Shown here: positions 9,592 through 18,927 of the stretch, piece after piece
Numbering within the stretch: the first letter of the stretch is position 1
Layout: each line of letters begins with the position of its first letter
Assembly (NCBI RefSeq): GCF_023241715.1
Contig: NZ_JALQCW010000088.1
Location: forward strand, 30,190 to 94,189
Length of the DNA: 64,000 bases
Direction of reading: 5' to 3'
Source of the DNA: Pseudomonas morbosilactucae
Lineage (GTDB): Bacteria; Pseudomonadota; Gammaproteobacteria; Pseudomonadales; Pseudomonadaceae
The notes under the pieces: model-generated
The model's database searches: none
Seen by the model: only the letters and a program-made list of their open reading frames with translations
What the model was told of the DNA's origin: nothing
Program-made: the position numbers and the translations under genes

Positions 9592-10953
9592 TCAACGAAT
9601 CCCGGTGGCCCGCAAGGCTGAAGGGGTGAACTCCTTGCGGCTGAAGGGCAGGTTGAACTGGTAGCTGTTCTTCTCTTCGTTGCGCAGGGAGTTCACCGCG
9701 TAGCGCCCGGACAGCACATCGTAGTGGGCTTCGGCAGCGAAGGACGGAACCTGGACGTCGTAGAAGAAACTGGCGTGGCCTTCCGCGACGCGCCACAGGG
9801 TGCCACGACCGTCGTAGGCGTCGGTGATCGCTGCTTGCCAGCTGTCCTCGTCGATGTAGAGGTCGCGCTTGGAATAGACGTGGCGCTGGCTGGGTTTCAG
9901 CGTCGCCTGCACGTGCCAGACCCGGTGCAGTTCATAGCGTGTGTGCTCCGGGTTCAGGTGCCCGGCCTGGACGATCTCTGTGTACTTGAGCGTGGGTGAT
10001 TCCAGGCGGTAGCTGTTGTAGGGAATGTACATTTCCTGCTTGCCCACCAGCTTCCAGTCGAAACGGTCCGGGGCGCCGTTGAACAGGTCGAAGTCGTCGA
10101 GGGTGCGCATGCCCTCGGCGGCCGGGCTGTCGTAGGCAATCTGCGGGGCGCGCCGCACCCGGCGCTGGCCGGCGTTGTATTGCCAGGCCATGCGCGGTTC
10201 CTTGACCTGGTTGATGGTCTCGTGGACCAGCAGCACGCCACCCGCCAGGCGCGCCGGGGAAAGGAATTCCTCACGGTAGTAGTTGAGGATGTTGGCCATT
10301 TCCGCCGGTTGGTAGTCGCTCAGGCCCGTGGGGTAGGCCAGCTCCTGCTTGACCACGCTGGGGGTGAAGCTGCCGTTGGCCTGAGGCGAGGCCTGCATGA
10401 CGATGCGCTTGAGGCTCTCGCCTCGGTAGCGGCCGATGTGGTTCCAGATCACCTCCAGGCCGTCCTTGGGAATGGGGAACGGCACCGCGCCGGGGCTGTA
10501 GTTCTCCAGGCCGTTGCCGCCTTCCACCAGGGTGGTGCGGCTGGCATTGCTCAGCGTGGCGTCGAGGCTTTTTTGCGGCAGGTTGACGCTGCGATGGCTC
10601 GGGTAGACCGGCATTCGGTAGGTCGTGGGGTAGCGCTTGAACATCGCCAACTGGCCGGGGCTGAGCTTGGCGCGATACCGCTCAAGGTTCTCGGCGGTGA
10701 TGGTGAACAGCGGTTTTTCCCCGGCATAGGGGTCTTGCAGAAAACCGTCGGCGTCCATCTTGCCGGTGCTGGTGGGCAGGCCGCCGGTCCAGGCCGGAAT
10801 GCTGCCATCGGCGTTGCCGGCGCGCTCGGCACCCACCGGGGTCAGGTCCTTGCCCAGGCGTGCCGCCTGTTCGCTGGAGACTGCCGCCAGCACGGGGCCG
10901 GCCAGCAGGCTCAGGGTGAAGCAGCCAATCTGCAGCAGGTGGGGATGTCTCAT
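9592..10953 (-). CDS. DUF1329-domain outer-membrane/periplasmic protein
   Basis: A 453-residue exported protein. The signal peptide is at residues 1-24 (LLQIGCFTLSLLAGPVLAA), then the mature DUF1329 domain (EQAARLGKDLTPVGAERAGN, IPAWTGGLP, YPSHRSVNLP, RHVYSKRDLYIDEDSWQ). This family almost always sits next to a DUF1302 gene, as here, and the pair is often linked to uptake or efflux of lipidic or aromatic compounds across the outer membrane. The frame is open far upstream into the DUF1302 gene, but ATG 10953 with its signal peptide is the clear start. Molecular role not established. Confidence 0.85.
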   Translation of the reverse strand: MRHPHLLQIGCFTLSLLAGPVLAAVSSEQAARLGKDLTPVGAERAGNADGSIPAWTGGLPTSTGKMDADGFLQDPYAGEKPLFTITAENLERYRAKLSPGQLAMFKRYPTTYRMPVYPSHRSVNLPQKSLDATLSNASRTTLVEGGNGLENYSPGAVPFPIPKDGLEVIWNHIGRYRGESLKRIVMQASPQANGSFTPSVVKQELAYPTGLSDYQPAEMANILNYYREEFLSPARLAGGVLLVHETINQVKEPRMAWQYNAGQRRVRRAPQIAYDSPAAEGMRTLDDFDLFNGAPDRFDWKLVGKQEMYIPYNSYRLESPTLKYTEIVQAGHLNPEHTRYELHRVWHVQATLKPSQRHVYSKRDLYIDEDSWQAAITDAYDGRGTLWRVAEGHASFFYDVQVPSFAAEAHYDVLSGRYAVNSLRNEEKNSYQFNLPFSRKEFTPSALRATGIR

Positions 10954-10979
10954 GGTTAACCTCGATAGGGCAGCGGACT

Positions 10980-12821
10980 CTAGAAACTCACGCCCAGGCT
11001 CAGGGCAAGGAAGTCGCGGTCGGTGTTGGTGTTGTAATCGCCGCCAAAAAAGTCGGTGTAGCTGAGGCTGGCGGTGTACTTGGACATGAAGTCGGCATCC
11101 AGGCCGATGCTCAGGGCCTTGTTGCCTTCGTTGAAGGTCGGGCCGTAGCCCTCGACATCGTGGGAGAACGACAGGTTGGGCTTGAGGTTGGCACCGGCGA
11201 TGGCGTCGTTGAACTCCAGCACTGCCCGCAGCCGGTAGCCCCAGGCGTTCTGGGTGTAGAAGCCCTTGTCGGTGCACTGGCCGGGGTTGGCCGAGTTCAG
11301 GGCGCGGCAGATGTCGTTGCCGGACACCCCCAGCAGCGCGGCGTTGCCGGCCTGGGCCAGCTCGCCGTTGCCGTAGACGCTGTTGCGGCCAAAGCGCAGG
11401 CCCGAGCCGTCGCTGCTGTCCAGGCCGCCGATATGGGCGAAACCGGCTTCCCCCACCAGGGTCAGGCGGTCGCCGCCCAGGACCTGGTCGAAGGCCTGGA
11501 TCGCGGTGAGCTGGGCCTGGGTGTAGGGCATGCGTTTGTAGCCCTGGATCCGCGAACCGTAGGCCGAGCTGGCCCAGCCGCTGTCGAAGATCGGCAGGCC
11601 GGCGTTGATGGCCGGGTTAGTGGCGGCCGAGCCCAGTGTGGCCGCGGTGGAGACGTCGGTGCTGTTGAGGGACAGGGGCATGTTCGGTCGGTAGCTGATC
11701 TCGCCGGACACTGCGGTACTGCCGATGTTGGTGGCAAAGCTCAGGCCGTAGAGGCGGATATCTTCCGGGTATTCCAGGTAGTAGCGTGCGGTGCTGATGC
11801 CGCCCTGGCCAGCCAGGCCGCCCACCGGGTCGAGGAACGCGCCCCGGCCCACCTGCCAGGCGCTTTCCGGGGTGCGGCTGTGGTAGTTGAGGGCATAGAA
11901 GCCGAATTCGGTTTCGTTGAGCTCCGGCACCGTCCAGCGCAGGGCCACACCAAACTGACCACTGTTGCGCGCATCCTGGTCGTTGAGTCGGGGCACGTAG
12001 CCATAGCTTGGGGCGTCGCGGTCGAAGTCGCTGCCGTTGACGGTCATGCCGAAGTCGCAGCCCTTGGCGGCCACATCACCGCCGAAGTAGGTGCCGCAGT
12101 TGTCCAGCACGGTCTTTTGCCAAGTCAGTTGGTAGAAGGCTTCGATGGACAGGTTGTCGCTCAGGCCCTGGTTCAGGTAGAGCATGTTGACCGGGATCAG
12201 GCCTTCCTTGAGCTCCGAGCCGGGGCGGCGCAGGGCGGCCACGTCGGCGGGGTTGATAGCGTTGATGGAGTTGCCGATGAAGGTGCTTTCGCCCCAGCTC
12301 ACCACTTGCTTGCCGACCCGGACGCTGCCCGGCAGATCGGCGATGCTGTAGTGGTGGTAGAGGAAGGCGTCCAGCAGTTCCGCACCCGAGGCCCGGGCGG
12401 CGCGGTCACGGCCGTGATCGTCAATGTCGTAGAGGTGCTGGCGGCCGTCCTTGAGTTCGAAGTCGTACCAGTATTTGCCGCGGACGAAGAGCCCGGTATC
12501 ACCGTAGCTCAGCTCCAGATCGTGGAGGCCCTTGAAGGTCTTGGAGAAGGTTTCGCCCTTGCGAAAGTTCAGCCGGCCATCGTCGCCGGTGCGGGTCGAG
12601 GCGCTGCCGCCGTTGGCCACGCCGATGAAGCGGTTGTCGGCATCGCGCATTCCCCAACTGGCGCCAATGGACAGCGACGAGTCGAAGCGGCCACTGATCT
12701 CTCCCCATCTGAAATCTTCGGCCTGGGCCGGGAGGGCGCAGGCCATTGCCAGCGCGAGGGTCAATGGGTGGGGCTTCAGAGGGGAGGGATACATGGTCCC
12801 CGGATTTTTTATACGTTGCAT
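10980..12821 (-). CDS. DUF1302-family outer-membrane protein
   Basis: A 613-residue exported protein with a signal peptide (PLTLALAMACALPAQAE) and a long alternating hydrophobic/polar, aromatic-rich sequence ending in ...FLALSLGVSF. A C-terminal Phe is typical of beta-barrel outer-membrane proteins. Domain features: GEISGRFDSSLSIGASWG, WGESTFIGNSINAINP, LKEGLIPVNMLYLNQG. ATG 12821 has GGAGAG at good spacing; an alternative ATG lies at 12794. It is separated by only 26 bp from the DUF1329 gene, hence one operon. The protein probably forms a substrate-selective porin whose partner is the DUF1329 protein. Confidence 0.85.
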   Translation of the reverse strand: MQRIKNPGTMYPSPLKPHPLTLALAMACALPAQAEDFRWGEISGRFDSSLSIGASWGMRDADNRFIGVANGGSASTRTGDDGRLNFRKGETFSKTFKGLHDLELSYGDTGLFVRGKYWYDFELKDGRQHLYDIDDHGRDRAARASGAELLDAFLYHHYSIADLPGSVRVGKQVVSWGESTFIGNSINAINPADVAALRRPGSELKEGLIPVNMLYLNQGLSDNLSIEAFYQLTWQKTVLDNCGTYFGGDVAAKGCDFGMTVNGSDFDRDAPSYGYVPRLNDQDARNSGQFGVALRWTVPELNETEFGFYALNYHSRTPESAWQVGRGAFLDPVGGLAGQGGISTARYYLEYPEDIRLYGLSFATNIGSTAVSGEISYRPNMPLSLNSTDVSTAATLGSAATNPAINAGLPIFDSGWASSAYGSRIQGYKRMPYTQAQLTAIQAFDQVLGGDRLTLVGEAGFAHIGGLDSSDGSGLRFGRNSVYGNGELAQAGNAALLGVSGNDICRALNSANPGQCTDKGFYTQNAWGYRLRAVLEFNDAIAGANLKPNLSFSHDVEGYGPTFNEGNKALSIGLDADFMSKYTASLSYTDFFGGDYNTNTDRDFLALSLGVSF

Positions 12822-13020
12822 GCTGCTCTCCGCCTATACGCGCCAGCAGCCCCGCACGGTCATGCAGGGCGCCGCGTGTTTTCCTTGAGGGCCCCCGCTC
12901 AGCGGGGTCTGGCGCATGGTAGGGAGCTTTGCGTGTCCTGCCCTCTAGGAAATTCTTATGCCTATAGCCAAAGGTGAAGTGCTGCTGGGTGACGGGTTCC
13001 GGAGCGGGTAACCCGGGAAT

Positions 13021-13055
13021 GAAAAACGCCGCGCTCCCGGCAAGGGAACGCGGCG
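13021..13055 (-). terminator. Rho-independent terminator of ppnN
   Basis: Read on the minus strand, CGCCGCGTTCCC and GGGAGCGCGGCG form a long GC-rich stem followed by TTTTTC. It starts about 20 bp after the ppnN stop codon. Confidence 0.75.
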
Positions 13056-13075
13056 TCATTGGACTGCCGAGGGCG

Positions 13076-14458
13076 TCAGGAAGCGTCAGCTGACCACGCG
13101 GTAGCACGGCACGTAGGCGGCGCGCCCGGCAGCTTCATGCGGTGCTGCTCGACGAAGGCTTTGAGCAGTTGGTCCAGGGGCTGCATGATCGCCGGGTCAC
13201 CGTGGATGCTGTACGGGCCTTTCTGTTCGATCAGGCGGATGCCCTGGTCCTTGACGTTGCCGGCGACGATGCCGGAGAACGCGCGGCGCAGGTTGGCGGC
13301 CAGTTCATGGGGCGGCAACTGATGGTTGAGTTGCAGGCCGGCCATGTTGTCGTGGGTCGGGTCGAACGGGCGCTGGAAGCCTTCGTCGATTTTCAGCAGC
13401 CAGTTGAAGTGGAAGGCGTCGTTGCGCTCGCGGCGAAACTGTTTGACGGTCTTCAGGCCCTCGGTCATCTGCCGGGCCACTTCCGCCGGGTTGTCGATGA
13501 TGATCTGGTAGTGCTTCTGCGCCGCTTCGCCCAGGGTCGAGGCGACGAAGGCGTTGAGCTGCTCCAGGTACGGCGCCGCGCTCTTGGGGCCGGTGAGGAT
13601 CACCGGGAATGGGAGGTCGCGGTTGTCCGGGTGCATCAGGATGCCCAGCAGGTACAGGAACTCTTCGGCGGTGCCGGCGCCGCCGGGGAAGATGATGATG
13701 CCGTGGCCGACGCGGACGAAGGCTTCCAGGCGCTTCTCGATGTCCGGCAGGATCACCAGTTCATTGACGATCGGGTTCGGCGCTTCGGCGGCAATGATGC
13801 CCGGCTCGGTCAGGCCCAGGTAGCGGCCGCCGCTCATGCGTTGCTTGGCGTGGGCGATGGTTGCGCCCTTCATGGGGCCCTTCATCACGCCTGGGCCGCA
13901 GCCGGTGCAGATGTCCAGTTTGCGCAGGCCCAGTTCGTGACCGACCTTCTTGGTGTACTTGTATTCTTCGGTGTTGATCGAGTGGCCGCCCCAGCACACC
14001 ACCATCTTCGGCTCCACACCGGGGCGCAGGGTGCGGGCGTTGCGCAGCAAGTGGAAAACGTAGTCGGTGATGCCTTGGGAGCTGTCCAGGTCGATGCGCT
14101 GGCTGTCCAGTTCGTTCTCGGTGTAGACGATGTCGCGCAGGGCACTGAAGAGCATTTCGCGGGTGCTGGCGATCATCTCGCCGTCGACGAAGGCATCGGC
14201 GGGAGCGTTCAACAGTTCCAGGCGCACGCCGCGGTCCTGCTGGTGAATCTTCACTTCGAAGTCGTGGTAGGCGTCGAGGATGGTCTTGGCGTTGTCAACG
14301 TGGGCGCCGGTGTTGAGGATGGCCAGGGCGCACTGGCGGAAGAGGGTGTAGATGCTGCCGGAACCGGCTTCGCTGAGTTGTTGGACTTCTCGTTGCGAGA
14401 GTGTTTCCAGGCTGCCTTTCGGGCTGACCGAGGCGTTGATGACGTGTCGTGGGGGCAT
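13076..14458 (-). CDS. ppnN: Pyrimidine/purine nucleotide 5'-monophosphate nucleosidase (LOG family)
   Basis: 460 residues, close to E. coli PpnN/YgdH (454). The central LOG domain carries VCWGGHSIN, CTGCGPGVMKGPMKGA and the nucleotide-binding motif FPGGAGTAEEFLYLLG. The N- and C-terminal extensions (LETLSQREVQQLSEAGSG; the tail ending QHRMKLPGAPP) are those of PpnN rather than of the short LOG cytokinin enzymes. PpnN hydrolyses the N-glycosidic bond of NMPs, releasing the base and ribose-5-phosphate, and in E. coli is activated by (p)ppGpp. ATG 14458 is preceded by AGGGAAC; the open frame extends upstream without support. Monocistronic, with its own terminator. Confidence 0.9.
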   Translation of the reverse strand: MPPRHVINASVSPKGSLETLSQREVQQLSEAGSGSIYTLFRQCALAILNTGAHVDNAKTILDAYHDFEVKIHQQDRGVRLELLNAPADAFVDGEMIASTREMLFSALRDIVYTENELDSQRIDLDSSQGITDYVFHLLRNARTLRPGVEPKMVVCWGGHSINTEEYKYTKKVGHELGLRKLDICTGCGPGVMKGPMKGATIAHAKQRMSGGRYLGLTEPGIIAAEAPNPIVNELVILPDIEKRLEAFVRVGHGIIIFPGGAGTAEEFLYLLGILMHPDNRDLPFPVILTGPKSAAPYLEQLNAFVASTLGEAAQKHYQIIIDNPAEVARQMTEGLKTVKQFRRERNDAFHFNWLLKIDEGFQRPFDPTHDNMAGLQLNHQLPPHELAANLRRAFSGIVAGNVKDQGIRLIEQKGPYSIHGDPAIMQPLDQLLKAFVEQHRMKLPGAPPTCRATAWSADAS

Positions 14459-14605
14459 TCTGAGTTCCCTGAAAGCAGAACCACCGCGCCCGTGGGCCAG
14501 TGGCAAAAAAAGGTCGGCAATGAATCTGACCGCTGGGGCTGGGTATTTTCTATGGCGGTCAGTGAATAAAGCAAACGCCCGCATAAAAGCCTTTGCAGGC
14601 TGAAT

Positions 14606-15340
14606 CTAACCCATCATTGCCCGGACCTGGGCAAAAAAATAATAGTCCATGGGCGTCGCACAGGCGGCACCCAGTTTCACAGCACTGTCGCGCGCGGGAT
14701 CGATCACCGGCGCTGCCCGGGCGTCTAGCAGGCGTTGCAGCAGCGGCTCGTATTCATGCTCCTTGGCCCAGGCGTGTTCGCCCTGGCTCAGGCCGATAAC
14801 CTGCAAGAACTCGAAGTGCCCGGACAGCAGTGCGTAGCTGTCGCTGAAGGTCGGGGCCGGGACAAACAGCAAGGTCTGCAGGAGGCTGTCGGCGCCGTCG
14901 ATGGCCACGCCCATGGGCATGCGATCCCAGGCATTCAGCGGCACCTGTTCCGGGAAGCGCCCGGCATCGAGGAGGATCTGGTAGCCCGCCAGCTTGCGCA
15001 GCAGGGACAGGGCCCAGGGCGCTTGCTCACGGCTTTCCAGAAGCAGTTCCTGGCCCATGCCGGACGCGCCTGTCGGCTCGGGTTGGGCATCGTGCCAGGC
15101 GTTGGACAGGCCGGAAGTGACGTACAGCCAGCTGTCGCGCTGGGCGTTGGGCGGCGACTCGAAGACGCCGATGGTCAGCCAGCGCGGGTCGATGTCGGTC
15201 TGCCCGAGGCGCTCGCTGAACAGCGCCCCGTCCAGGGGGTAGATGCCGGGGCCGAGGGCGCCGAACAGCGTCGGGTACAGCTGTTCTTCCCGTTGTGCCC
15301 AGGCAGCTTCGAACCATGAATGGTCTGGGTGATGTGGCAT
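14606..15340 (-). CDS. Suppressor-of-fused (SUFU)-domain protein
   Basis: 244 residues matching the bacterial SUFU-like domain: YVTSGLSNAW, GQELLLESREQAPWALSLL, LLFVPAPTFSD, FLQVIGLSQGEHAWAKEHEYEPLLQRL. In bacteria this domain appears in immunity-like or uncharacterised proteins; function unknown. ATG 15340 is preferred to ATG 15352 because AAGGA abuts the upstream codon but is correctly spaced for the inner one. It is transcribed alone. No toxin gene lies beside it, so an immunity role is not supported here. Confidence 0.65.
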   Translation of the reverse strand: MPHHPDHSWFEAAWAQREEQLYPTLFGALGPGIYPLDGALFSERLGQTDIDPRWLTIGVFESPPNAQRDSWLYVTSGLSNAWHDAQPEPTGASGMGQELLLESREQAPWALSLLRKLAGYQILLDAGRFPEQVPLNAWDRMPMGVAIDGADSLLQTLLFVPAPTFSDSYALLSGHFEFLQVIGLSQGEHAWAKEHEYEPLLQRLLDARAAPVIDPARDSAVKLGAACATPMDYYFFAQVRAMMG

Positions 15341-15600
15341 GTCGTTGAGCATCCTTTTTGGCGACTACTGACGATTAACGGCTCCTAGCGAACCGATCTG
15401 CCGGGTTCTGGCAGGCGCCGGGCCGATAAGTTCCGGCGCATGGGCTGCGACCTGTGGCAGCGGCTCGGGCGGGCACAATTTAAGCAAAAATAACTTCCGC
15501 CCGCAGGAAGAATGAATTTATCGTCAAGGGGCTGCTCATACCTCGTAGGTAGCGGGCTACCGTCCGTGCAAAGGTCAACACAACAGGGAGTGTCACCCTC

Positions 15601-16002
15601 ATGTCTGCAGTATCGTCACTGAACCCTGAGGGCGCCGCGCGCTTGATTCTCGTGGTCGAGGATGAACCCACGGTCCTGGAATTTCTCTGTGAGATTCTGC
15701 AGGACGAAGGCTTTGCCACTCGCGCAGAAAGCGGTGCCGATGCGGCAGCGGTATTTTTACAAGAGCATGCGGGGGAGGTGGGGTTGTTGCTCACCGACAT
15801 CACCATGCCGGGGGTATTGAATGGTGCGAGTCTGGCTAATCGGGTGGGTGATCGCTGGCCGAACATACCCATCGTGATCATGTCCGGTTTCGAGACCCCT
15901 GAAAGCTCAGGTGTGCGTCATCCGGTGGCGTTCATTCGCAAGCCCTGGACCATCGGGCAGATTCTGGATTGCGTCGAAGGCGCCTTCGCCCCCCGTGTGT
16001 AA
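15601..16002 (+). CDS. Single-domain response regulator (receiver only)
   Basis: 133 residues with only a CheY-like receiver. The acidic pair is in VVEDEPTVLEF, the phospho-acceptor Asp in LLLTDITMPG, the switch Ser/Thr in VIMSGFETP, and the conserved Lys in FIRKPWTIGQILD. There is no output domain, so it acts by protein contact or as a phosphate sink, perhaps for a hybrid kinase elsewhere. No kinase gene is adjacent. ATG 15601 follows CAGGGAG. Convergent with the next gene. Confidence 0.88.
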   Translation: MSAVSSLNPEGAARLILVVEDEPTVLEFLCEILQDEGFATRAESGADAAAVFLQEHAGEVGLLLTDITMPGVLNGASLANRVGDRWPNIPIVIMSGFETPESSGVRHPVAFIRKPWTIGQILDCVEGAFAPRV

Positions 16003-16012
16003 GGGGGGTTAT

Positions 16013-16030
16013 GCCTCGCCTTGGCGAGGC
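16013..16030. terminator. Bidirectional hairpin between convergent genes
   Basis: GCCTCGCC-TT-GGCGAGGC, an 8-bp perfect stem, lies between the stop of the receiver gene (16002) and the stop of the PEP-mutase-family gene (16038). Confidence 0.6.
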
Positions 16031-16037
16031 CCCGGTT

Positions 16038-16907
16038 TCACTCTTTGACGCTCATGAACTCTTTGGCCCAGACGATGTAGTCATCGGGGTGGGTGTAGGT
16101 GTGGGCCAGCTCGGTGGCACTCAGGTCAGAGGCCTGGGTGAAGATCTGCCGCTGTTCACGCAGGCAGTCGTAGGTGGCCTTGATCGCCGCGAAGTAGGCC
16201 GCATGGCCGTCCACCACAATCCGCACTCCCAGCTCGGCCAGGCGAGCGTCGTCACGCAGCAGCGGGTTGCCGTAAGTGACCAGCATCAGCGGTACGCTCA
16301 GGTGTTCGGAGATCTGTTCCAGGTGCTCGAAGTCGCGCACGCCAACGATGCAGATCGCGTCCGCCCCGGCCTTCTGGTAGCTCTGGGTGCGGCTGATGAT
16401 TTCCTGGACCGGCAGGATCCCTGCGTTGGTGCGGGCGATGATCGCCAGCTCCGGATCGACCCGGGCTTCAATCGCGGCGCGGATCTTGCCAACGCCTTCG
16501 GCGACGGTGATCAGGTCCGTGGATTTGCGTCCGAACTGGGCCGGCAGCAGGGTGTCTTCGATGGTCAGGGCGGCCACACCGGCGCGCTCCAGTTCGACCA
16601 CGGTGCGCATCACGTTGAGGGCGTTGCCGTAGCCGTGGTCGGCGTCAGCCAGTACCGGCAGTTGGGCGACACGGCCGATGCGCGTGGCTTGCTCGGCGAA
16701 CTCGCTGAGGGTGATGAGGGCGAAGTCGGGGGCCGCCAGGACCTGCAGCGAGGCCACGGAGCCGCCGAGGATGCCGACTTCAAAACCCAGGTCGGCGGCA
16801 ATGCGCGCGGACATCGGGTCGAATACCGAAGCGGTGTGATAGCAGCTGTTGGAAGCAATCAGTTCACGGAAGGCACGGCGCAAATCTTGATGGGACAGCC
16901 TGGACAT
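16038..16907 (-). CDS. Oxaloacetate decarboxylase-like, isocitrate lyase/PEP mutase family
   Basis: 289 residues, the length of P. aeruginosa PA4872, the characterised oxaloacetate decarboxylase of this superfamily. Alpha/beta-barrel motifs: CYHTASVFDPMSARIAADLGFEVG, GGSVASLQVL, LADADHGYGNALNVMRTV (Mg-binding Asp), LTIEDTLLP, IARTNAG, GADAICIVGV. It lacks the KKCGH/KRCGH catalytic Cys motif of isocitrate lyase, as expected for the decarboxylase group. Activity would convert oxaloacetate to pyruvate and CO2. ATG 16907 chosen by family start (MSRLSHQDLRRAF). A second, divergent copy is encoded at 51422-52294. Confidence 0.82.
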   Translation of the reverse strand: MSRLSHQDLRRAFRELIASNSCYHTASVFDPMSARIAADLGFEVGILGGSVASLQVLAAPDFALITLSEFAEQATRIGRVAQLPVLADADHGYGNALNVMRTVVELERAGVAALTIEDTLLPAQFGRKSTDLITVAEGVGKIRAAIEARVDPELAIIARTNAGILPVQEIISRTQSYQKAGADAICIVGVRDFEHLEQISEHLSVPLMLVTYGNPLLRDDARLAELGVRIVVDGHAAYFAAIKATYDCLREQRQIFTQASDLSATELAHTYTHPDDYIVWAKEFMSVKE

Positions 16908-17472
16908 AACAGCTCCGAATTTGGATCGAAAGAGGGTCGACCTGGAAGGACGAGTCAATATTTGCAGTCGGTTTCCTTGGGGGCCCGAGGGGAAAGGCCC
17001 GTTGCGAAACGCTAAACAGAGGCAGAGAAGATCGAAGCAAGCGTGCACAGGGCTTCATTATTCTGCTCGGGTGTTCGAGATGAACGGGCAGGTTTGTAAT
17101 GCGAAGCCTCAGAGGGTGCAAAGGCTATCACGCTCTTATCCCGGGGATGATGACGAATTTGCATAGGATTATGCCGGACTGGCATTGGCTTTTTTGATCG
17201 GTCTGTAGGTTGCAAAGTTTTTTGAGGCTTTGCCTGCCTGTTTCCGGGCCATTCTGCCGTAGACAAGGCGTTACCCGGGGAGGGGCGTTAGTGGCTGGCG
17301 AGGGCGAAAACCGTGGATATTGGTCGCTCATGCATTGCTTGCATAAGGTGATGCCCTTTTTGGTGCGTGGTAGTGGCCCCTCGGCTGGGCCAGCGGACGC
17401 CTTCAGGGCGTCAGGGGGGATTGCCCTGGGCGCGCAGCCCGACCAGGTGACTGCGCGCGCCAGGGGCCAGGG
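16908..17472. other. 565-bp intergenic stretch without a gene
   Basis: No frame here has codon use or a start signal that would support a gene. It must hold the promoter of the PEP-mutase-family gene near 16920-17000. A GC-rich hairpin lies near its far end (listed separately). Nothing else was recognised. Confidence 0.5.
17425..17464. terminator. GC-rich hairpin after the propeller-like gene
   Basis: CCTGGGCGCGCAG and CTGCGCGCGCCAGG pair almost perfectly around a 13-nt loop, ending 8 bp from the stop of the minus-strand gene at 17473. There is no clear U-run, so it may only stabilise the mRNA 3' end. Confidence 0.4.
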
Positions 17473-18798
17473 TTACCAGGCCAGGGGTTTGGCGAAGCTT
17501 TTCCAGAACAGCCAGCGGCGTTCTTCGCGGTGCTCGCCGGTGCCGATCTGCCAGTCGGGGCGCCCGTCCTCCAGGCGAATCAGGCTGATGATGCCGGCAT
17601 AGGTGCTGGCCGCCAGGGTGCGGCCATCGGCGCTGATGTCCATGGCGCTGAAGGACGAGCCCACGTAGTGCTGCCAGCGCTCCTCGCCGGTGCTGCTGAA
17701 GGCGCGCAGGTAGCCATAGGCATCGCCCACGATGAACTCGTCCCCGCGGGAAGTGCCGGCATACACCCGGGCGCCGTCCTGCAGCACCGGGGTGCGTGGG
17801 TCGTCGCTGTAGAAGTCGGTGCTCAGCCCCGGCAGGTCCGCCACCGCCACGCCCAGGGTCGAGCCGTTATAGAAGTGGCACGCATTGAGTATCAGTTGGT
17901 CGCCTTGCTGGTTGAACAGGGCGAAGTGCGGGTATTCACCGACAGGGCCGATCTGCGCCGCCAAGGCCAGCTCGGCGTTGAACACTAGGTGATGGCTGCA
18001 CTGGTCGCCGACGGCGATCCATTGGCCATCCGGGGAGATGGCACCGTGGGCCATGCACAAGCCGATGGCCAGGTCATCCGGGTCAACGCCGTCGGCCAGG
18101 TCCTGAGCGATGTCTTGCGGGCGGCGCAGCAGGCGGGTGGCGCCCTCGGCGTGCAGCACGAAAATCCCGTCGCCACTGACCAGCAGCACCCGCTGCCCAT
18201 CGGGAAAGGGGATCAGCGCGCTGGGCAGCGGATCACCGTCTTCCTCGTCTACCGGCACGCCCTCGGGCAGGCCTTCGCGGCCAGTGGGCCAGGGGAATTC
18301 GCTGACTTGCGGTCCGTTCCAGCCATCGGTCACGCGGATGCCGCTGGCCGAGGACCAGGCAAAGAAGCGGCGCTGCGGGCAGCGGCCAAAAAAGTCGCCC
18401 TGGGTCACCGGCTCGACCCGTTCGCCGTCGATGCGCACCACCTGGCCGCCTTCGTAGGCGCTGCCGATGCGGGCCAGCAGGCTGCCGTCGTCCAGCAGTG
18501 CCAGGGCCGGAATCATCTGGCCTTCTTTATCGAGCAACGAGGCCAGGGGCTGGTGCGCCGGCGGCCATTCCTGGCGAAACGCCTGGTGCTGGGCGGCATC
18601 GGCGGGCTGGCGATTGCGCGCTTCGAGGGCGGCGCGCCAGGCCGGCAGCAGGTGCTCGATCTCCGGTGTTTCGGGCTCTTTGAGCCCGTCCCAGCCGTGT
18701 TGCTGTCCGTCTTGCACGTATTGGTTGATGGCGCTGGCGTATTTCAGTACGGCGGCTTGCCATTGCGCCTGGGGTGCGGTGGCGGGTGAGGTGGGCAT
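17473..18798 (-). CDS. Beta-propeller-like (WD40/quinoprotein-type) protein of unknown function
   Basis: 441 residues, no signal peptide. After a helical N-terminal region (residues 1-90), repeated short strands of the form xxLLxxGxxxAR, VRIDGERV, RVLLVSGDGIFVLHAEG, AISPDGQWIAVGDQ, FALFNQQGDQLIL, DISADGRTLAASTYAGIISLIRL suggest a seven-bladed propeller. The 'SPDGQWIAVGD' and 'SADGRTLAAS' phrases are typical WD40/YVTN-type blade turns. ATG 18798 is preceded by AAGGAG. Transcribed alone. Likely a scaffold; partners not visible. Confidence 0.6.
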   Translation of the reverse strand: MPTSPATAPQAQWQAAVLKYASAINQYVQDGQQHGWDGLKEPETPEIEHLLPAWRAALEARNRQPADAAQHQAFRQEWPPAHQPLASLLDKEGQMIPALALLDDGSLLARIGSAYEGGQVVRIDGERVEPVTQGDFFGRCPQRRFFAWSSASGIRVTDGWNGPQVSEFPWPTGREGLPEGVPVDEEDGDPLPSALIPFPDGQRVLLVSGDGIFVLHAEGATRLLRRPQDIAQDLADGVDPDDLAIGLCMAHGAISPDGQWIAVGDQCSHHLVFNAELALAAQIGPVGEYPHFALFNQQGDQLILNACHFYNGSTLGVAVADLPGLSTDFYSDDPRTPVLQDGARVYAGTSRGDEFIVGDAYGYLRAFSSTGEERWQHYVGSSFSAMDISADGRTLAASTYAGIISLIRLEDGRPDWQIGTGEHREERRWLFWKSFAKPLAW

Positions 18799-18927
18799 GG
18801 GCTGGACTCCTTGTTCCGGCAGAAGGGGGATGGGGCGTGAAACGCCGACGATCTTGACCGCGTGAGCAGGCGATAAATCCCCCAAGGGGCGGATTTTTCT
18901 CCGGGTGGGGATGAGTCGGCGGGTCGG

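Noticed and set aside
11160..12977. 605-codon open frame antisense to the DUF1302 gene
   Set aside because: Val/Ala/Gly-rich shadow without ribosome site; the minus strand has signal peptide, barrel strands and terminal Phe.
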